NCBI RefSeq assembly: GCF_947503375.1
Contig: NZ_CANNDQ010000002.1
Location: forward strand, 186,001-250,000
DNA from: an uncultured Psychroserpens sp.
GTDB lineage: Bacteria > Bacteroidota > Bacteroidia > Flavobacteriales > Flavobacteriaceae
Direction of reading: 5' to 3'
Length of the DNA: 64,000 nt
Shown here: positions 26,184 through 34,718 of the stretch, piece after piece
Position numbering within the stretch: the stretch's first letter is position 1
Layout of the letters: every line of letters begins with the position of its first letter
The notes under the pieces: generated by a model
Database searches by the model: none
Seen by the model: only the letters and a program-made list of their open reading frames with translations
What the model was told of the DNA's origin: nothing
Translations under genes and position numbers: made by a program

Positions 26184-26375
26184 ATGATTTTTAATAAAAA
26201 TACAGTTGCTTTAATCTATACAGGACTACTTGCTTTGAGTTTCTTTTTAGCAGGTATTTTTAATGTATTAGACTATTTTATTGTTAAAGCCATATTATTT
26301 ATCGCCTTCACATTTTTAGGAGCTATATTGGTTTGGATAGCTCTTAAAGATTCAGATCAAAAAAAATCACCTTGA
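26184..26375 (+). CDS. Small hydrophobic protein, two membrane helices
   Basis: The 63-residue protein has two predicted transmembrane helices (about residues 8-28 and 34-54) and a charged tail (DSDQKKSP). It starts 3 bases after purB, so it is probably cotranscribed with it. No family is recognised and no function is suggested. Its stop codon lies inside the terminator stem that serves the opposite strand. Confidence 0.7.
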   Translation: MIFNKNTVALIYTGLLALSFFLAGIFNVLDYFIVKAILFIAFTFLGAILVWIALKDSDQKKSP

Positions 26376-26395
26376 GTTTTAACCCAAGGCGATTT
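26365..26395 (-). terminator. Rho-independent terminator of the ECF/DUF4252 operon
   Basis: AAATCGCCTTG and CAAGGTGATTT pair on the minus strand and are followed by eight Ts. It lies 29 bases beyond the stop codon of the gene at 26424-26972. On the plus strand the T run is missing, so it acts mainly on the minus strand. Confidence 0.75.
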
Positions 26396-26423
26396 AACAT
26401 TAACATTTTTAAATTACGTATCG

Positions 26424-26972
26424 TTATTCAAAAAAATTTGTGAACTGTTTCAGTTCAGAGTCGTTGATATTTGCTTTTTCAAACACACTTGTCAAAGTCA
26501 TGATTTTATCTACATTCATATCATCACCCAAAACCCTTACAACTGCAAAGCCTCTATCGTTAGAAGCTCCCATTAGTATAATTTCTTCAATACTGTCTTC
26601 TTCTCCTAAAAACTTAACGACAAACTTACCATCTGTAGTGTTTCCACCGCGCATAAGCTCTTCATATTTTGGATTATTAAGGATGGTCTTCACTTTAGCC
26701 AATTCCACTTCAAATTCTTCAGCTTTATCATCGCCTTCAATTACATAAGCTAAAAGACTTAATTTCTCAATAGATTCATAAGCTTCAAGTTCTTCTTCGG
26801 TAAGGGTGGTCTTATCAATTTTCAACATACTTGTTGGTATATCTAAAGACGTAAACCCAGGAGCTAACTCGCTATCAACATAATAGCGTTGTAATGATGG
26901 GTCTTGGTTGCAACTTTGTAAGGTTACAACCAAGAACAACATCATGATTATGGTTTTGATTGATGAATTCAT
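26424..26972 (-). CDS. DUF4252 lipoprotein
   Basis: The 182-residue protein has a lipoprotein signal (MNSSIKTIIMMLFLVVTLQSC, Cys21) and a DUF4252-like domain (the segment ELEAYESIEKLSLLAYV, then KVKTILNNPKYEELMR and SIEEIILMGASNDRGFAVVRVLGD). The family is found in Bacteroidota, mostly next to ECF sigma factors, with unknown function. It is the last gene of a four-gene operon and is a paralogue of the preceding gene, which is exported but not lipidated. Confidence 0.85.
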   Translation of the reverse strand: MNSSIKTIIMMLFLVVTLQSCNQDPSLQRYYVDSELAPGFTSLDIPTSMLKIDKTTLTEEELEAYESIEKLSLLAYVIEGDDKAEEFEVELAKVKTILNNPKYEELMRGGNTTDGKFVVKFLGEEDSIEEIILMGASNDRGFAVVRVLGDDMNVDKIMTLTSVFEKANINDSELKQFTNFFE

Positions 26973-26984
26973 GTAGTATATGAT

Positions 26985-27557
26985 TTAGTTTTTATCTTTT
27001 CCAGCTTTCTTTAACTGATCGCCACCAGGCATATTCACTTGATTAGTCAACTTAGAAATTTGTCTTAAGTCGATATCTCCAGTTAAAGTTAGAACAACAC
27101 TTTCAATTTCTCTTTTCTTACCATTGATTGTAATGTCTTGTCCTTTGGTCATTTCTTTTAAACCATCAACAAACATTAATAGTTCTTTTACGTGGTTTTC
27201 ATCTTTTCCTTCTTTTACGTAAAAATTAACGGTTTGATCACCATCTTTGATACGCATCAACTCTTCTAACTTTGTAGATTTTAAGTACTTCGTTACAGTT
27301 GCATTCATTTCTGCAGCAATTTTAGAATCTCCTGTTGTGAACACTTTAAAGCTTGTAATACTCTTTGCCATGTTTAAATATTCCTGTGCTTCAGGATCAT
27401 CTAAATCAATTCCCATAGTTGCTAACATTTTGAACATTTTTTGATTGACAACTACAGATGTTACACCTTCTTGATCTTCGAACTTATCAAATATACCTTG
27501 CCCGAAAGAGGCGATTGATGATAACATGATTGCTACGATTACTATTACATTTTTCAT
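26985..27557 (-). CDS. DUF4252 exported protein
   Basis: The 190-residue protein has a signal peptide (MKNVIVIVAIMLSSIASFGQ) and the DUF4252 pattern: FDKFEDQEGVTSVVVNQKMF near the N-terminus, a central ITSFKVFTTGD, YLKSTKLEELMRIKD and the closing IESVVLTLTGDIDLRQISKL. Its function is unknown. It is 12 bases before the lipoprotein paralogue and 21 bases after the putative anti-sigma gene, so it belongs to the sigma operon and may be part of an envelope-sensing set. Confidence 0.85.
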   Translation of the reverse strand: MKNVIVIVAIMLSSIASFGQGIFDKFEDQEGVTSVVVNQKMFKMLATMGIDLDDPEAQEYLNMAKSITSFKVFTTGDSKIAAEMNATVTKYLKSTKLEELMRIKDGDQTVNFYVKEGKDENHVKELLMFVDGLKEMTKGQDITINGKKREIESVVLTLTGDIDLRQISKLTNQVNMPGGDQLKKAGKDKN

Positions 27558-27578
27558 GATTACTTGTTTTTTTAATTA

Positions 27579-28148
27579 TTAATTCTTTTGTTTTAAAAAT
27601 TTGCTTGTTGTTTTTCCGAGCTCTCCAACATAACTCGCATTTTGTGCACCTAGATTAAAATTATCAGATACCATATCTAATGCGTTAAGGCTAGAAGCAC
27701 CTTGGTTAAAATTATCAGATACCATTCCTAAAGCATTTAGGCTTGTAGTACCTTTATTGAAATTAGAAGATAGCATTGCCAGTGCTTCTTTGGTTTTGAA
27801 ATAAAGTTCTTTTTCTTCTTTTGTTAATTGCTCAAAAGAAATAACTTCAGTTGAATTAGAACCTTCTCCAAAAATATTCGGAATAAATATTCCTAACATT
27901 AGAACTGCTACTGCTGCGACAGAAATCCATTGGTACAAATTGTTTTTCTTCTTAGGTTTTAATGGAACGTCTTTCGTATAAAGTTCTTGTTTTGTCGTAT
28001 TGAAATGTTGAAACATAATCTGGTACGACTCTAAATGAGAAGCCACATTATCTTGAGCAAAATATGCTTTTAATTTTTGCTCTTCCTTTAGTGATGTTTC
28101 ACCATTATCATACTTTTCTAATAGTTTTTCTATACTATTTAACACCAT
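27579..28148 (-). CDS. Putative anti-sigma factor with tandem repeats
   Basis: The 189-residue protein has a cytoplasmic N-terminus (about 1-85, acidic and helical: SIEKLLEKYDNGETSLKEEQ), one transmembrane helix (about 88-109) and a periplasmic tail. The tail has a 17-residue repeat unit [M/L]-[V/S]-S-[D/N]-NFN-x-G-x-x-SLNAL present about 2.5 times, encoded by 51-bp DNA repeats (27648-27776). It overlaps the ECF sigma gene by 14 bases, as anti-sigma genes usually do. It has no zinc-binding HxxxCxxC motif. The anti-sigma role is inferred from topology and position. Confidence 0.7.
   Translation of the reverse strand: MVLNSIEKLLEKYDNGETSLKEEQKLKAYFAQDNVASHLESYQIMFQHFNTTKQELYTKDVPLKPKKKNNLYQWISVAAVAVLMLGIFIPNIFGEGSNSTEVISFEQLTKEEKELYFKTKEALAMLSSNFNKGTTSLNALGMVSDNFNQGASSLNALDMVSDNFNLGAQNASYVGELGKTTSKFLKQKN
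27648..27776 (-). repeat. 51-bp tandem repeat inside the putative anti-sigma gene
   Basis: Units starting at 27648, 27699 and 27750 are 51 bases apart; the third is partial (27 bases) and more diverged. They keep the reading frame and encode the repeated NFN-x-G-x-x-SLNAL segment. Copy number may differ between strains. Confidence 0.8.
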
Positions 28149-28644
28149 AACTATGTGTATTTGTTAATTTTTCTCTTATTGTCTTTCTAGCTCTAGATAA
28201 GGCGACACGAATTGCTGTTGGGTTCATATCTACTACTTTTGCAATTTCATCAAAATCATACTCTTCTATATCTCTGAGCTGTAAAATTATTTTTTGTTGT
28301 TCGGGTAACTCTTCAATTATTTTAGATACCCAATCGACACTATCTTTATTTTCAACTTGGTTTTGTAACGACGTGTTATTGTCTTGATAATTACTGTGAA
28401 CAATTTTTAAATTCTGTGCCTGTTTCGATTTTAAACGATCTAAGCAAAAATTCTTCGTCATGGTCATCGAAAATGCTTCTACGTTTTTATACTCACTTAT
28501 CTTAGCTTTATTGTGCCACAATTTCATCAAAATCTCCTGTGTTGCATCTTCAGCTTCTTCGTTAGAAACGAGAAGGCGTTTTGCTAAACGGAAGACCTTA
28601 TCCTTAAAAGGCATTACTAATTTTACAAAATCAGTTTGTGTCAT
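28135..28644 (-). CDS. RNA polymerase ECF sigma factor
   Basis: The 169-residue protein has sigma region 2 (FKDKVFRLAKRLLVSNEEAE, then DATQEILMKLWH and NVEAFSMTMTKNFCLDRLK) and region 4 (LPEQQKIILQLRDIEEYDFD, then EIAKVVDMNPTAIRVALSRA) and is of normal ECF length. It heads an operon with a putative membrane anti-sigma factor and two DUF4252 proteins. A promoter-like element (28691-28720) with ECF-type boxes lies upstream, suggesting autoregulation. The signal is probably from the envelope, given the topology of the partners. Confidence 0.95.
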   Translation of the reverse strand: MTQTDFVKLVMPFKDKVFRLAKRLLVSNEEAEDATQEILMKLWHNKAKISEYKNVEAFSMTMTKNFCLDRLKSKQAQNLKIVHSNYQDNNTSLQNQVENKDSVDWVSKIIEELPEQQKIILQLRDIEEYDFDEIAKVVDMNPTAIRVALSRARKTIREKLTNTHSYGVK

Positions 28645-28690
28645 TGTTTGGTTGTTAGTTCAAAACAGTTGATTATTCTGCTTCTTGATA

Positions 28691-28720
28691 TTACGACGAA
28701 CCATGGTAACTTTTGTTACA
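28691..28720 (-). promoter_or_regulatory. ECF-type promoter-like site before the sigma gene
   Basis: The minus strand has TGTAAC (28720-28715), a 16-base spacer and CGTCGTAA (28698-28691), which fits ECF promoters with an AAC motif at -35 and CGTC at -10. A short palindrome GTAACAAAAGTTAC overlaps the -35 region. Confidence 0.6.
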
Positions 28721-28813
28721 CGATATTTTTTAATTTACAATAATGTAAGTAAATTTATAGTTTAATAGACTAAAGCCTTATAGGTTTTAAACTAAAAATT
28801 GAAAAAGAAAAAT

Positions 28814-30244
28814 ATGAAGTTATTTAAGATTAGTCTCCTAGTACTTGTTTCTATGGTTTTTACAAGTTGCTTTGAAGACAGAGACGACAATGCAATTTCT
28901 GCAAGTGAAATAAATGATTTTGTTTGGAAAGGAATGAATGCTGCTTATCTTTATAAAGCTGAAATTCCTGATTTGGCAAATGACAGGTTCTCTTCTGATG
29001 AAGCATATGGAAATTATCTAAATAGTTTTTCAACTCCAGAAAGTTTATTTGAAAGTTTAATATTTGAAAGACAAACTGTAGATCGTTTTAGCGTTATTAT
29101 ACCTAACTACATTACGTTTCAACAATCGCAACAAGGCACATCTCTTTCTAATGGTCTTGAATTTGAATTCTATTTAAAACCTGGAAGCGAAACCGAAGTC
29201 TTCGGCATCATAAGGTTAGTACTTAACAACAGTGTAGCAAGTGGAATGGGCTTACAACGTGGGCAAATATTTGATGCCGTGAATGGTACGCCTTTAAATA
29301 TTAACAATTTTAATGATTTTCGCAGTCAGAATACCTATACCTTAAATTTTGCCAACTATGATGATAATGGTACTCCAGAGGTCGCTGATGATACTATTGT
29401 TTCAACTACAGATTCAGCGACTTTAACCAAACAAGTATACACCGAAAATCCAATTCATTTAACAAGTGTAATTGATGTTGGGGGAGAAAATGTTGGCTAT
29501 TTGGTATACAATCGATTCAATCAAAACTTCAATGTTGCTTTAAATGATGCGTTTGCACAGTTTCAAGCTAGTAATATCCAACATCTTGTTTTAGATTTGA
29601 GGTACAATCCTGGTGGTTCGGTAAATACGGCATCGCTTTTAGGAAGTATGATTACTGGTCAATTCAACGGTCAAATATTTTCTAAGCTAGTATATAATGA
29701 AACACAGCAAGCTGCTAACCAAAATTTCAACTTTGTTAGCACTTTTGGAAGTAATGTAATTAATAATCTAGGCCTTAATAAAGTTTACGTGTTAACTACA
29801 GATGACTCTGCATCTGCAAGTGAATTGGTAATCAATAGTTTAGACGCCTATATTGATGTAGTACAAATTGGTAATTTTACTACTGGAAAAACACAGGCAT
29901 CCATAACTTTATTTGATTCACCAGATTTATCACCAAACGATATCAATCCAAATCACACCTATGCGATGCAGCCTTTAGTTGCAAATTCTATAAATGTAGA
30001 TGACGTAGAAGTACCTCCTACAGGTCTAACGCCTGATATTGGCATCTTAGAAGCACCAAGGAATTTTGGAACACTTGGTGATGTTAATGAGCCATTATTA
30101 GCAGCAGCTATTGCTGACATACAAGGGCTCGGTCGATTTGCACAACAAACAGGTTTAAGATCTATAAAAAGTAAAAAACAGCCTTTAGAAGAAGTAATGT
30201 ACATTGAAAATGATGGCACACTCAATAAGCTTAAGTTTCAGTAA
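28814..30244 (+). CDS. S41 family peptidase, lipoprotein (CtpA-like)
   Basis: From the ATG at 28814 the protein has 476 residues; an in-frame TTG at 28799 would add five. It has a lipoprotein signal (MKLFKISLLVLVSMVFTSC). A PDZ-like part (about 130-175, NNSVASGMGLQRGQIFDAVN) precedes the S41 protease core. The core has HLVLDLRYNPGGSVNTA, then the catalytic serine in TTDDSASASELVINS and the lysine in TTGKTQAS. Enzymes of this type cut proteins from the C-terminus in the periplasm or at the outer membrane; the substrate is unknown. It is divergent from the ECF operon and convergent with btuB, with a shared terminator. Confidence 0.92.
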   Translation: MKLFKISLLVLVSMVFTSCFEDRDDNAISASEINDFVWKGMNAAYLYKAEIPDLANDRFSSDEAYGNYLNSFSTPESLFESLIFERQTVDRFSVIIPNYITFQQSQQGTSLSNGLEFEFYLKPGSETEVFGIIRLVLNNSVASGMGLQRGQIFDAVNGTPLNINNFNDFRSQNTYTLNFANYDDNGTPEVADDTIVSTTDSATLTKQVYTENPIHLTSVIDVGGENVGYLVYNRFNQNFNVALNDAFAQFQASNIQHLVLDLRYNPGGSVNTASLLGSMITGQFNGQIFSKLVYNETQQAANQNFNFVSTFGSNVINNLGLNKVYVLTTDDSASASELVINSLDAYIDVVQIGNFTTGKTQASITLFDSPDLSPNDINPNHTYAMQPLVANSINVDDVEVPPTGLTPDIGILEAPRNFGTLGDVNEPLLAAAIADIQGLGRFAQQTGLRSIKSKKQPLEEVMYIENDGTLNKLKFQ

Positions 30245-30254
30245 AAACATAAAA

Positions 30255-30283
30255 AAAAGCCACTCAATGGAGTGGCTTTTCTG
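30255..30283. terminator. Bidirectional terminator between S41 peptidase and btuB
   Basis: AAAAGCCACTC pairs with GAGTGGCTTTT around AATG, with A/T runs on both sides; it lies between two convergent genes, 11 bases after one stop codon and 2 bases from the other. Confidence 0.9.
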
Positions 30284-30284
30284 T

Positions 30285-32216
30285 TTATAAACCTAGCGTA
30301 AACCCTATATTAATATTTCGCCCTCTGGTTGTGTAACCAAACAACTCATTATACGCTTCATTTAAAACATTACTAATGCTTCCAAATAACTTAATTTTGT
30401 CTTTCGCGATTTTATGACTGATATAAAAGTCTACTAAACTGTAAGATCTCAAAGAAACTGTTTCACTGGTAAAGGTATCGTTATTAAAAAATGCATCGTC
30501 TCTATCGTCATTGAACTGATAACTTAAACTCATGAACGTTTTATTGGTCATTTCATAGTTAAGAGCAGCATTAACTTTGATTTCAGGAATTCTAAGATTC
30601 AAATCGTCTTCTACTTTTGTGTAAGTTCCATTAGTCCTTAACTGCAAGTCTTTCGTGATTTTCACGTTAGCGACTAATTCTATTCCACTTGCTGTGAAAT
30701 CATCTTCAATATTGGTGTATTGAAACACAAAATTTCCTTGGTCAACAAAATCAACAAAATGTTCTTCCATACGATTAAAATAGACCACACTTAATGTTGC
30801 TTTATTTTTAATCCCAATCTCTGCTCCTATTTCAAAAGTTGTGTTTTCCTCTGGTTTTAATTCAATATTCCCAAATGAAGGTTCAAATAATTGAAACAAT
30901 GAAGGTGCGATAAAAGAGGTACTATAACTTACCAATCCTTTAACATAACCAAAATTGAGGTCTTTTTTAAATGACGGATTAATACTATACACCAAATGGT
31001 TACCATATTCGCTATGATTATTCAAGCGCATGCCTGCATTAATGTTTAGTCCAAAATCTGATACGTATACAACATTCATATAAGGGTCTACAATAGTAAA
31101 AGTAGCATCATCAGGATTGATATCTTGAATAAAATCTGAACTATCAAAAGGAATAGAAAAACTTTCAATCTTATTTTGCTGTGCATTAACACCTATAACT
31201 GTATAGAACTTATCATTGAAATTGTATCGATTAAAGATATCTCCAACAAAACTCTCAGCCTTAAACCGTGTCGGAAAACTAGATACAATCTGTCTATCGA
31301 TATTATTGTAAGCAGCATTTAGAGTAATATTTCCTTTATTATACTTAAACTCTGGAGAAACACCAATTCTATATTGACTTGTAGTTGATAAATTATCGGC
31401 ATCTGCAAGTCCAAAGCCATCATCAAACTCAGTTTTGAATTTATCAAAACTTGTGTAGGCTTTTAACTTAAATGCATCTGAAAATTGATAGCCAACACTC
31501 AAATAACCATTGTGTGTATTAAATGCATCAGATTCGCTTCCAGATTCAATAGCTGATAAGCCATCTGTAAATTGATGCCCAAAACTAGCTAGGTAGCTAA
31601 ATTTATTAAGCGTTCCATTAATAGACACACTATTTAAGAAGTTTTCAACGGCATAATCATCGTCCTTTTGAGATTGATTAGTTCCTAGAGTACTCGTTAA
31701 GTTAACTGCAACTGCATCTTTTGTAGCGCGTTTCAATTTGATGTTGATAACAGCTGTAGCCGCACCAGTTCCGTATAGTGTGCTTGATGCTCCTTTTAAA
31801 ATTTCAATACTCTCCACTTGATTGGCATTTAACAAACGTAAATCGTAATCATTTGCTATTTGTGAAGCATCAGTAACTGCAATACCATCAATAAGTACTA
31901 ATACTTGACGATTTCTACCACCTCTTACAAAGTAATTCAAATTTTGTCCTGCATTACTTTTTGTACCATTAATTTCAATACCAGCGGTATTGTTAATTAT
32001 TTCAGCAATAGATTTTCCCTGCTGATTTTCAAGTTCTTTTTGAGTGATCTTGGTAATAACCTTACCAGAATTTTCTCGTTTTAAGTTGAATCTAGAATCG
32101 GTTATCACTACCTCATCTAATTGCTCAATTTTTAATGAATCGGTTTGCTGTTGTGCCATACCAAAAGCTGAGATACTAAAAGATAGTATACCAAATACCA
32201 TTGTTTTTTTGTTCAT
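30285..32216 (-). CDS. btuB: TonB-dependent receptor for cobalamin (BtuB-like)
   Basis: The 643-residue outer membrane protein has a signal peptide (MNKKTMVFGILSFSISAFGMA) and a TonB-box-like segment (QLDEVVITDSRF). The plug domain follows (ITKITQKELENQQGKSIAEI, NYFVRGGRNRQVLVLIDGI, QVESIEILKGASSTLYGTGA), then a 22-strand-type barrel ending RNINIGFTLGL. Its length is close to BtuB (about 600) and much shorter than SusC-type receptors. The cobalamin riboswitch at 32295-32458 on the same strand immediately upstream makes vitamin B12 or a related corrinoid the likely substrate. Divergent genes for a binding protein, permease and ATPase complete the import route. Confidence 0.92.
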   Translation of the reverse strand: MNKKTMVFGILSFSISAFGMAQQQTDSLKIEQLDEVVITDSRFNLKRENSGKVITKITQKELENQQGKSIAEIINNTAGIEINGTKSNAGQNLNYFVRGGRNRQVLVLIDGIAVTDASQIANDYDLRLLNANQVESIEILKGASSTLYGTGAATAVINIKLKRATKDAVAVNLTSTLGTNQSQKDDDYAVENFLNSVSINGTLNKFSYLASFGHQFTDGLSAIESGSESDAFNTHNGYLSVGYQFSDAFKLKAYTSFDKFKTEFDDGFGLADADNLSTTSQYRIGVSPEFKYNKGNITLNAAYNNIDRQIVSSFPTRFKAESFVGDIFNRYNFNDKFYTVIGVNAQQNKIESFSIPFDSSDFIQDINPDDATFTIVDPYMNVVYVSDFGLNINAGMRLNNHSEYGNHLVYSINPSFKKDLNFGYVKGLVSYSTSFIAPSLFQLFEPSFGNIELKPEENTTFEIGAEIGIKNKATLSVVYFNRMEEHFVDFVDQGNFVFQYTNIEDDFTASGIELVANVKITKDLQLRTNGTYTKVEDDLNLRIPEIKVNAALNYEMTNKTFMSLSYQFNDDRDDAFFNNDTFTSETVSLRSYSLVDFYISHKIAKDKIKLFGSISNVLNEAYNELFGYTTRGRNINIGFTLGL

Positions 32217-32294
32217 TGTAATCTAAAATTACTCGGAATAGCATGAATCTTTCACACCAAAACTTTTATCCCGAAAGTTTGACTTCTATGTTTG

Positions 32295-32458
32295 AATTTG
32301 GCAGGTCTCCTGACTTGCGTCTTGCTATTGGTCTTCCCAGAAAAAATTCCAGTGACGTGAAGGTAATAGCAAGCCTAATAGCTTACAGTTGCGGGAACAG
32401 TTCTGGACTTTCACCAGATTCCCTTTTAATCAATAATCGCTAAACGGTTATTGAACCT
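32295..32458 (-). ncRNA. Cobalamin (vitamin B12) riboswitch
   Basis: Read on the minus strand the region shows the conserved cobalamin riboswitch parts in order: a 5' hairpin (TCAATAACC...TTATTGA), AAAAGGGAATCTGGTGAAAG, then TCCAGAACTGTTCCCGCAAC, GTCACTGG, TGGGAAGACC and the B12-box part GACGCAAGTCAGGAGACCTGCC. It lies 78 bases before the btuB ATG. With cobalamin bound, expression of the receptor should fall. The rest of the non-coding interval (32459-32545) shows nothing further. Confidence 0.95.
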
Positions 32459-32545
32459 AAATTCGATGCGAAAGTAAACATTTTGTTTAAGGATTCACTA
32501 ATAACTTTAAATAATATTACTTTTGAAGAAATTAAAGCTTAAATT

Positions 32546-33688
32546 TTGAAAAGACTATTTATTATTAGTTTTTGCGTTGTTCTATTTAATTGCAAAGAAG
32601 ATAAAGCCGTATCAAAACAACTGCCTAAAACAACAGAAACATCATTTCTTAGTTATGCTGAAGGCTTTTCAGTATCAACGAATGAAGCATTTAGTGTTTT
32701 GAACATAAATAACCCTTGGCCTAAATCTGAAAAGAGCTATTCGTATGCACTAATTAAAAAAGAAAATGCACCAAAAATCACGTTGAATAAAGATGAATTT
32801 GATGGAATTATAACAATTCCTATTCAAAAAATAGTTGTTACATCAACAACTCACATTCCTGCATTAGAGCTCTTAGGAGTGGAACAATCACTTGTTGGTT
32901 TTCCTGGAACAGATTACATCTCCTCTGACAAAACCCGACAACGAATTGACAACGATAACGTGAGAGAGTTAGGCACTAATGAAGGTATTAACACTGAAGT
33001 CTTATTAGATTTACATCCAGATGTAGTTGTTGCCTTTGGTGTTGATGGTACGAATAAAGGCATGGAGGTCATCGAACGTTCGGGAATTTCTGTTATATAT
33101 AATGGTGATTGGGTAGAAAAATCACCTTTAGCTAAAGCGGAATGGATTAAATTTTTCGGTCTACTTTATAATAAAGAAAATGTTGCCGATTCAATTTTTA
33201 ACCAAATCGAAAAGGATTACTTGGAAGCTAAAAAAATTGCATCCAACGCAACTTCAAAACCTAGCATACTATGTGGCGCAATGTACAAAGATGTTTGGTA
33301 CTTGCCTAATGGCACAAGCCCTGAAGCACAGTTTTTAGACGATGCCAATACAAATTATCTTTGGAGTGACACTAAGGCATCTGGAAGTCTAGCATTGAGT
33401 TTTGAAGCTGTGTTTAACAAGGCTAAAGATGCGCAGTTATGGTTAAGTCCGTCATATTATACAAGCTATGAAGATTTAGCGAAAGCCAATTCGCATTACA
33501 CAGAATTTAAGGCGTTTCAAAATAAAAATATATTTACATTTTCTAACACAACCGGAAGAACAGGTGGTATTTTATATTACGAAATGGGAATAGCTCGTCC
33601 AGACCTTGTACTAAAGGATATGATAAAAATATGCCACCCAGAATTACTAACTACCTATGAAACCACATTCTTTAAACCATTGCAATAG
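32546..33688 (+). CDS. BtuF-like ABC transporter substrate-binding lipoprotein
   Basis: The 380-residue protein begins with a TTG start and a lipoprotein signal (MKRLFIISFCVVLFNC, Cys16). The class III periplasmic binding fold is seen: KIVVTSTTHIPALELLGVEQ, GTNEGINTEVLLDLHPDVVV, a long connecting helix and the C-terminal domain (SILCGAMYKDVWYLPNGTSP). Relatives bind cobalamin, haem or Fe-siderophores. The riboswitch and btuB next door favour a corrinoid, but the fold alone does not decide this. It is the first gene of a three-gene import operon, and its stop codon directly touches the permease start. Confidence 0.88.
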   Translation: MKRLFIISFCVVLFNCKEDKAVSKQLPKTTETSFLSYAEGFSVSTNEAFSVLNINNPWPKSEKSYSYALIKKENAPKITLNKDEFDGIITIPIQKIVVTSTTHIPALELLGVEQSLVGFPGTDYISSDKTRQRIDNDNVRELGTNEGINTEVLLDLHPDVVVAFGVDGTNKGMEVIERSGISVIYNGDWVEKSPLAKAEWIKFFGLLYNKENVADSIFNQIEKDYLEAKKIASNATSKPSILCGAMYKDVWYLPNGTSPEAQFLDDANTNYLWSDTKASGSLALSFEAVFNKAKDAQLWLSPSYYTSYEDLAKANSHYTEFKAFQNKNIFTFSNTTGRTGGILYYEMGIARPDLVLKDMIKICHPELLTTYETTFFKPLQ

Positions 33689-34711
33689 TTGAATTCTAAA
33701 TACACATACACGTTTTTAGCCTTAAGTATCGTCTTGCTAATTTCTATGTTGGGAAACATCAGTTTAGGATCTGTAACTATTCCGATCACTGATGTTTTTG
33801 CTAGTATTTTTGGAACCTCAGAGAACGAATCTTGGCAATATATCGTTCAAAATTACAGATTACCTAAAGCGCTTACCGCAATTTTAGTAGGCTCTGGTTT
33901 AGGAATATCAGGATTATTGATGCAAACCTTATTTAGAAACCCGTTAGCAGGCCCTTTTGTACTTGGTATAAGCTCAGGTGCAAGTCTAGGTGTTGCATTA
34001 GTGATTTTAGGCTCTGGGATATTTGGAGGTACTTTTGCTATAGTATTGATCTCTAAATGGAGCATTGTTGTTGCTGCAAGTTTAGGCAGTTTCTTGGTAC
34101 TATTAGCGGTAGTGTTAGTATCATCAAAAGTAAGAGATACGATGGCGATCTTAATTATTGGACTCATGTTTGGAAGTATTACTGCAGCTGTAGTAAGTGT
34201 GCTCTCTTACTTTAGCTCAGCAGAACAATTACAACAGTATATTTTTTGGGGATTTGGAAGTTTAGGAAACTTATCATGGAACGAACTTTTGATTTTTTTC
34301 TGTATTTATTGTTTAGGTTTACTTTTAACACTATTTTCTATAAAAGCCTTAAACACTTTTCTATTAGGAGAAAACTATGCTAAAAGTTTAGGGTTGGACA
34401 TAAAAAAAAGTAGATTTATCATTATTTTAGCAACAAGTTTACTCGCTGGAACCATTACTGCTTTTGCAGGACCAATTGCGTTTATAGGCTTAGCGATTCC
34501 GCATTTAACTAAACAACTATTTCATACTTCAAACCATAAGGTATTATTACCTGCTGTGTTCTTATTTGGTGCTATATTAATGCTTATCTGTGATAGCATA
34601 GCTCAATTACCAACTAGTGATTACACCTTACCAATCAATGCTATAACATCTCTAATTGGAGCTCCAGTTGTGGTTTGGTTATTAGTAAGGCAACGTAAAA
34701 TGATGTTTTAA
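33689..34711 (+). CDS. FecCD/BtuC-like ABC transporter permease
   Basis: The 340-residue protein (TTG start directly after the previous stop codon) has about ten transmembrane helices and the FecCD family pattern: YRLPKALTAILVGSGLGISG, then LLMQTLFRNPLAGPFVLGIS and, near the C-terminus, the ATPase-contacting loop GPIAFIGLAIPHLTKQL. It should carry cobalamin (or a related corrinoid or chelate) through the inner membrane with the ATPase encoded 7 bases downstream. Confidence 0.93.
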   Translation: MNSKYTYTFLALSIVLLISMLGNISLGSVTIPITDVFASIFGTSENESWQYIVQNYRLPKALTAILVGSGLGISGLLMQTLFRNPLAGPFVLGISSGASLGVALVILGSGIFGGTFAIVLISKWSIVVAASLGSFLVLLAVVLVSSKVRDTMAILIIGLMFGSITAAVVSVLSYFSSAEQLQQYIFWGFGSLGNLSWNELLIFFCIYCLGLLLTLFSIKALNTFLLGENYAKSLGLDIKKSRFIIILATSLLAGTITAFAGPIAFIGLAIPHLTKQLFHTSNHKVLLPAVFLFGAILMLICDSIAQLPTSDYTLPINAITSLIGAPVVVWLLVRQRKMMF

Positions 34712-34718
34712 AAATAGT

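Noticed and set aside
32243..32443. Plus-strand open frame of 66 codons
   Set aside because: It is the complement of the cobalamin riboswitch, whose conserved boxes explain the sequence.
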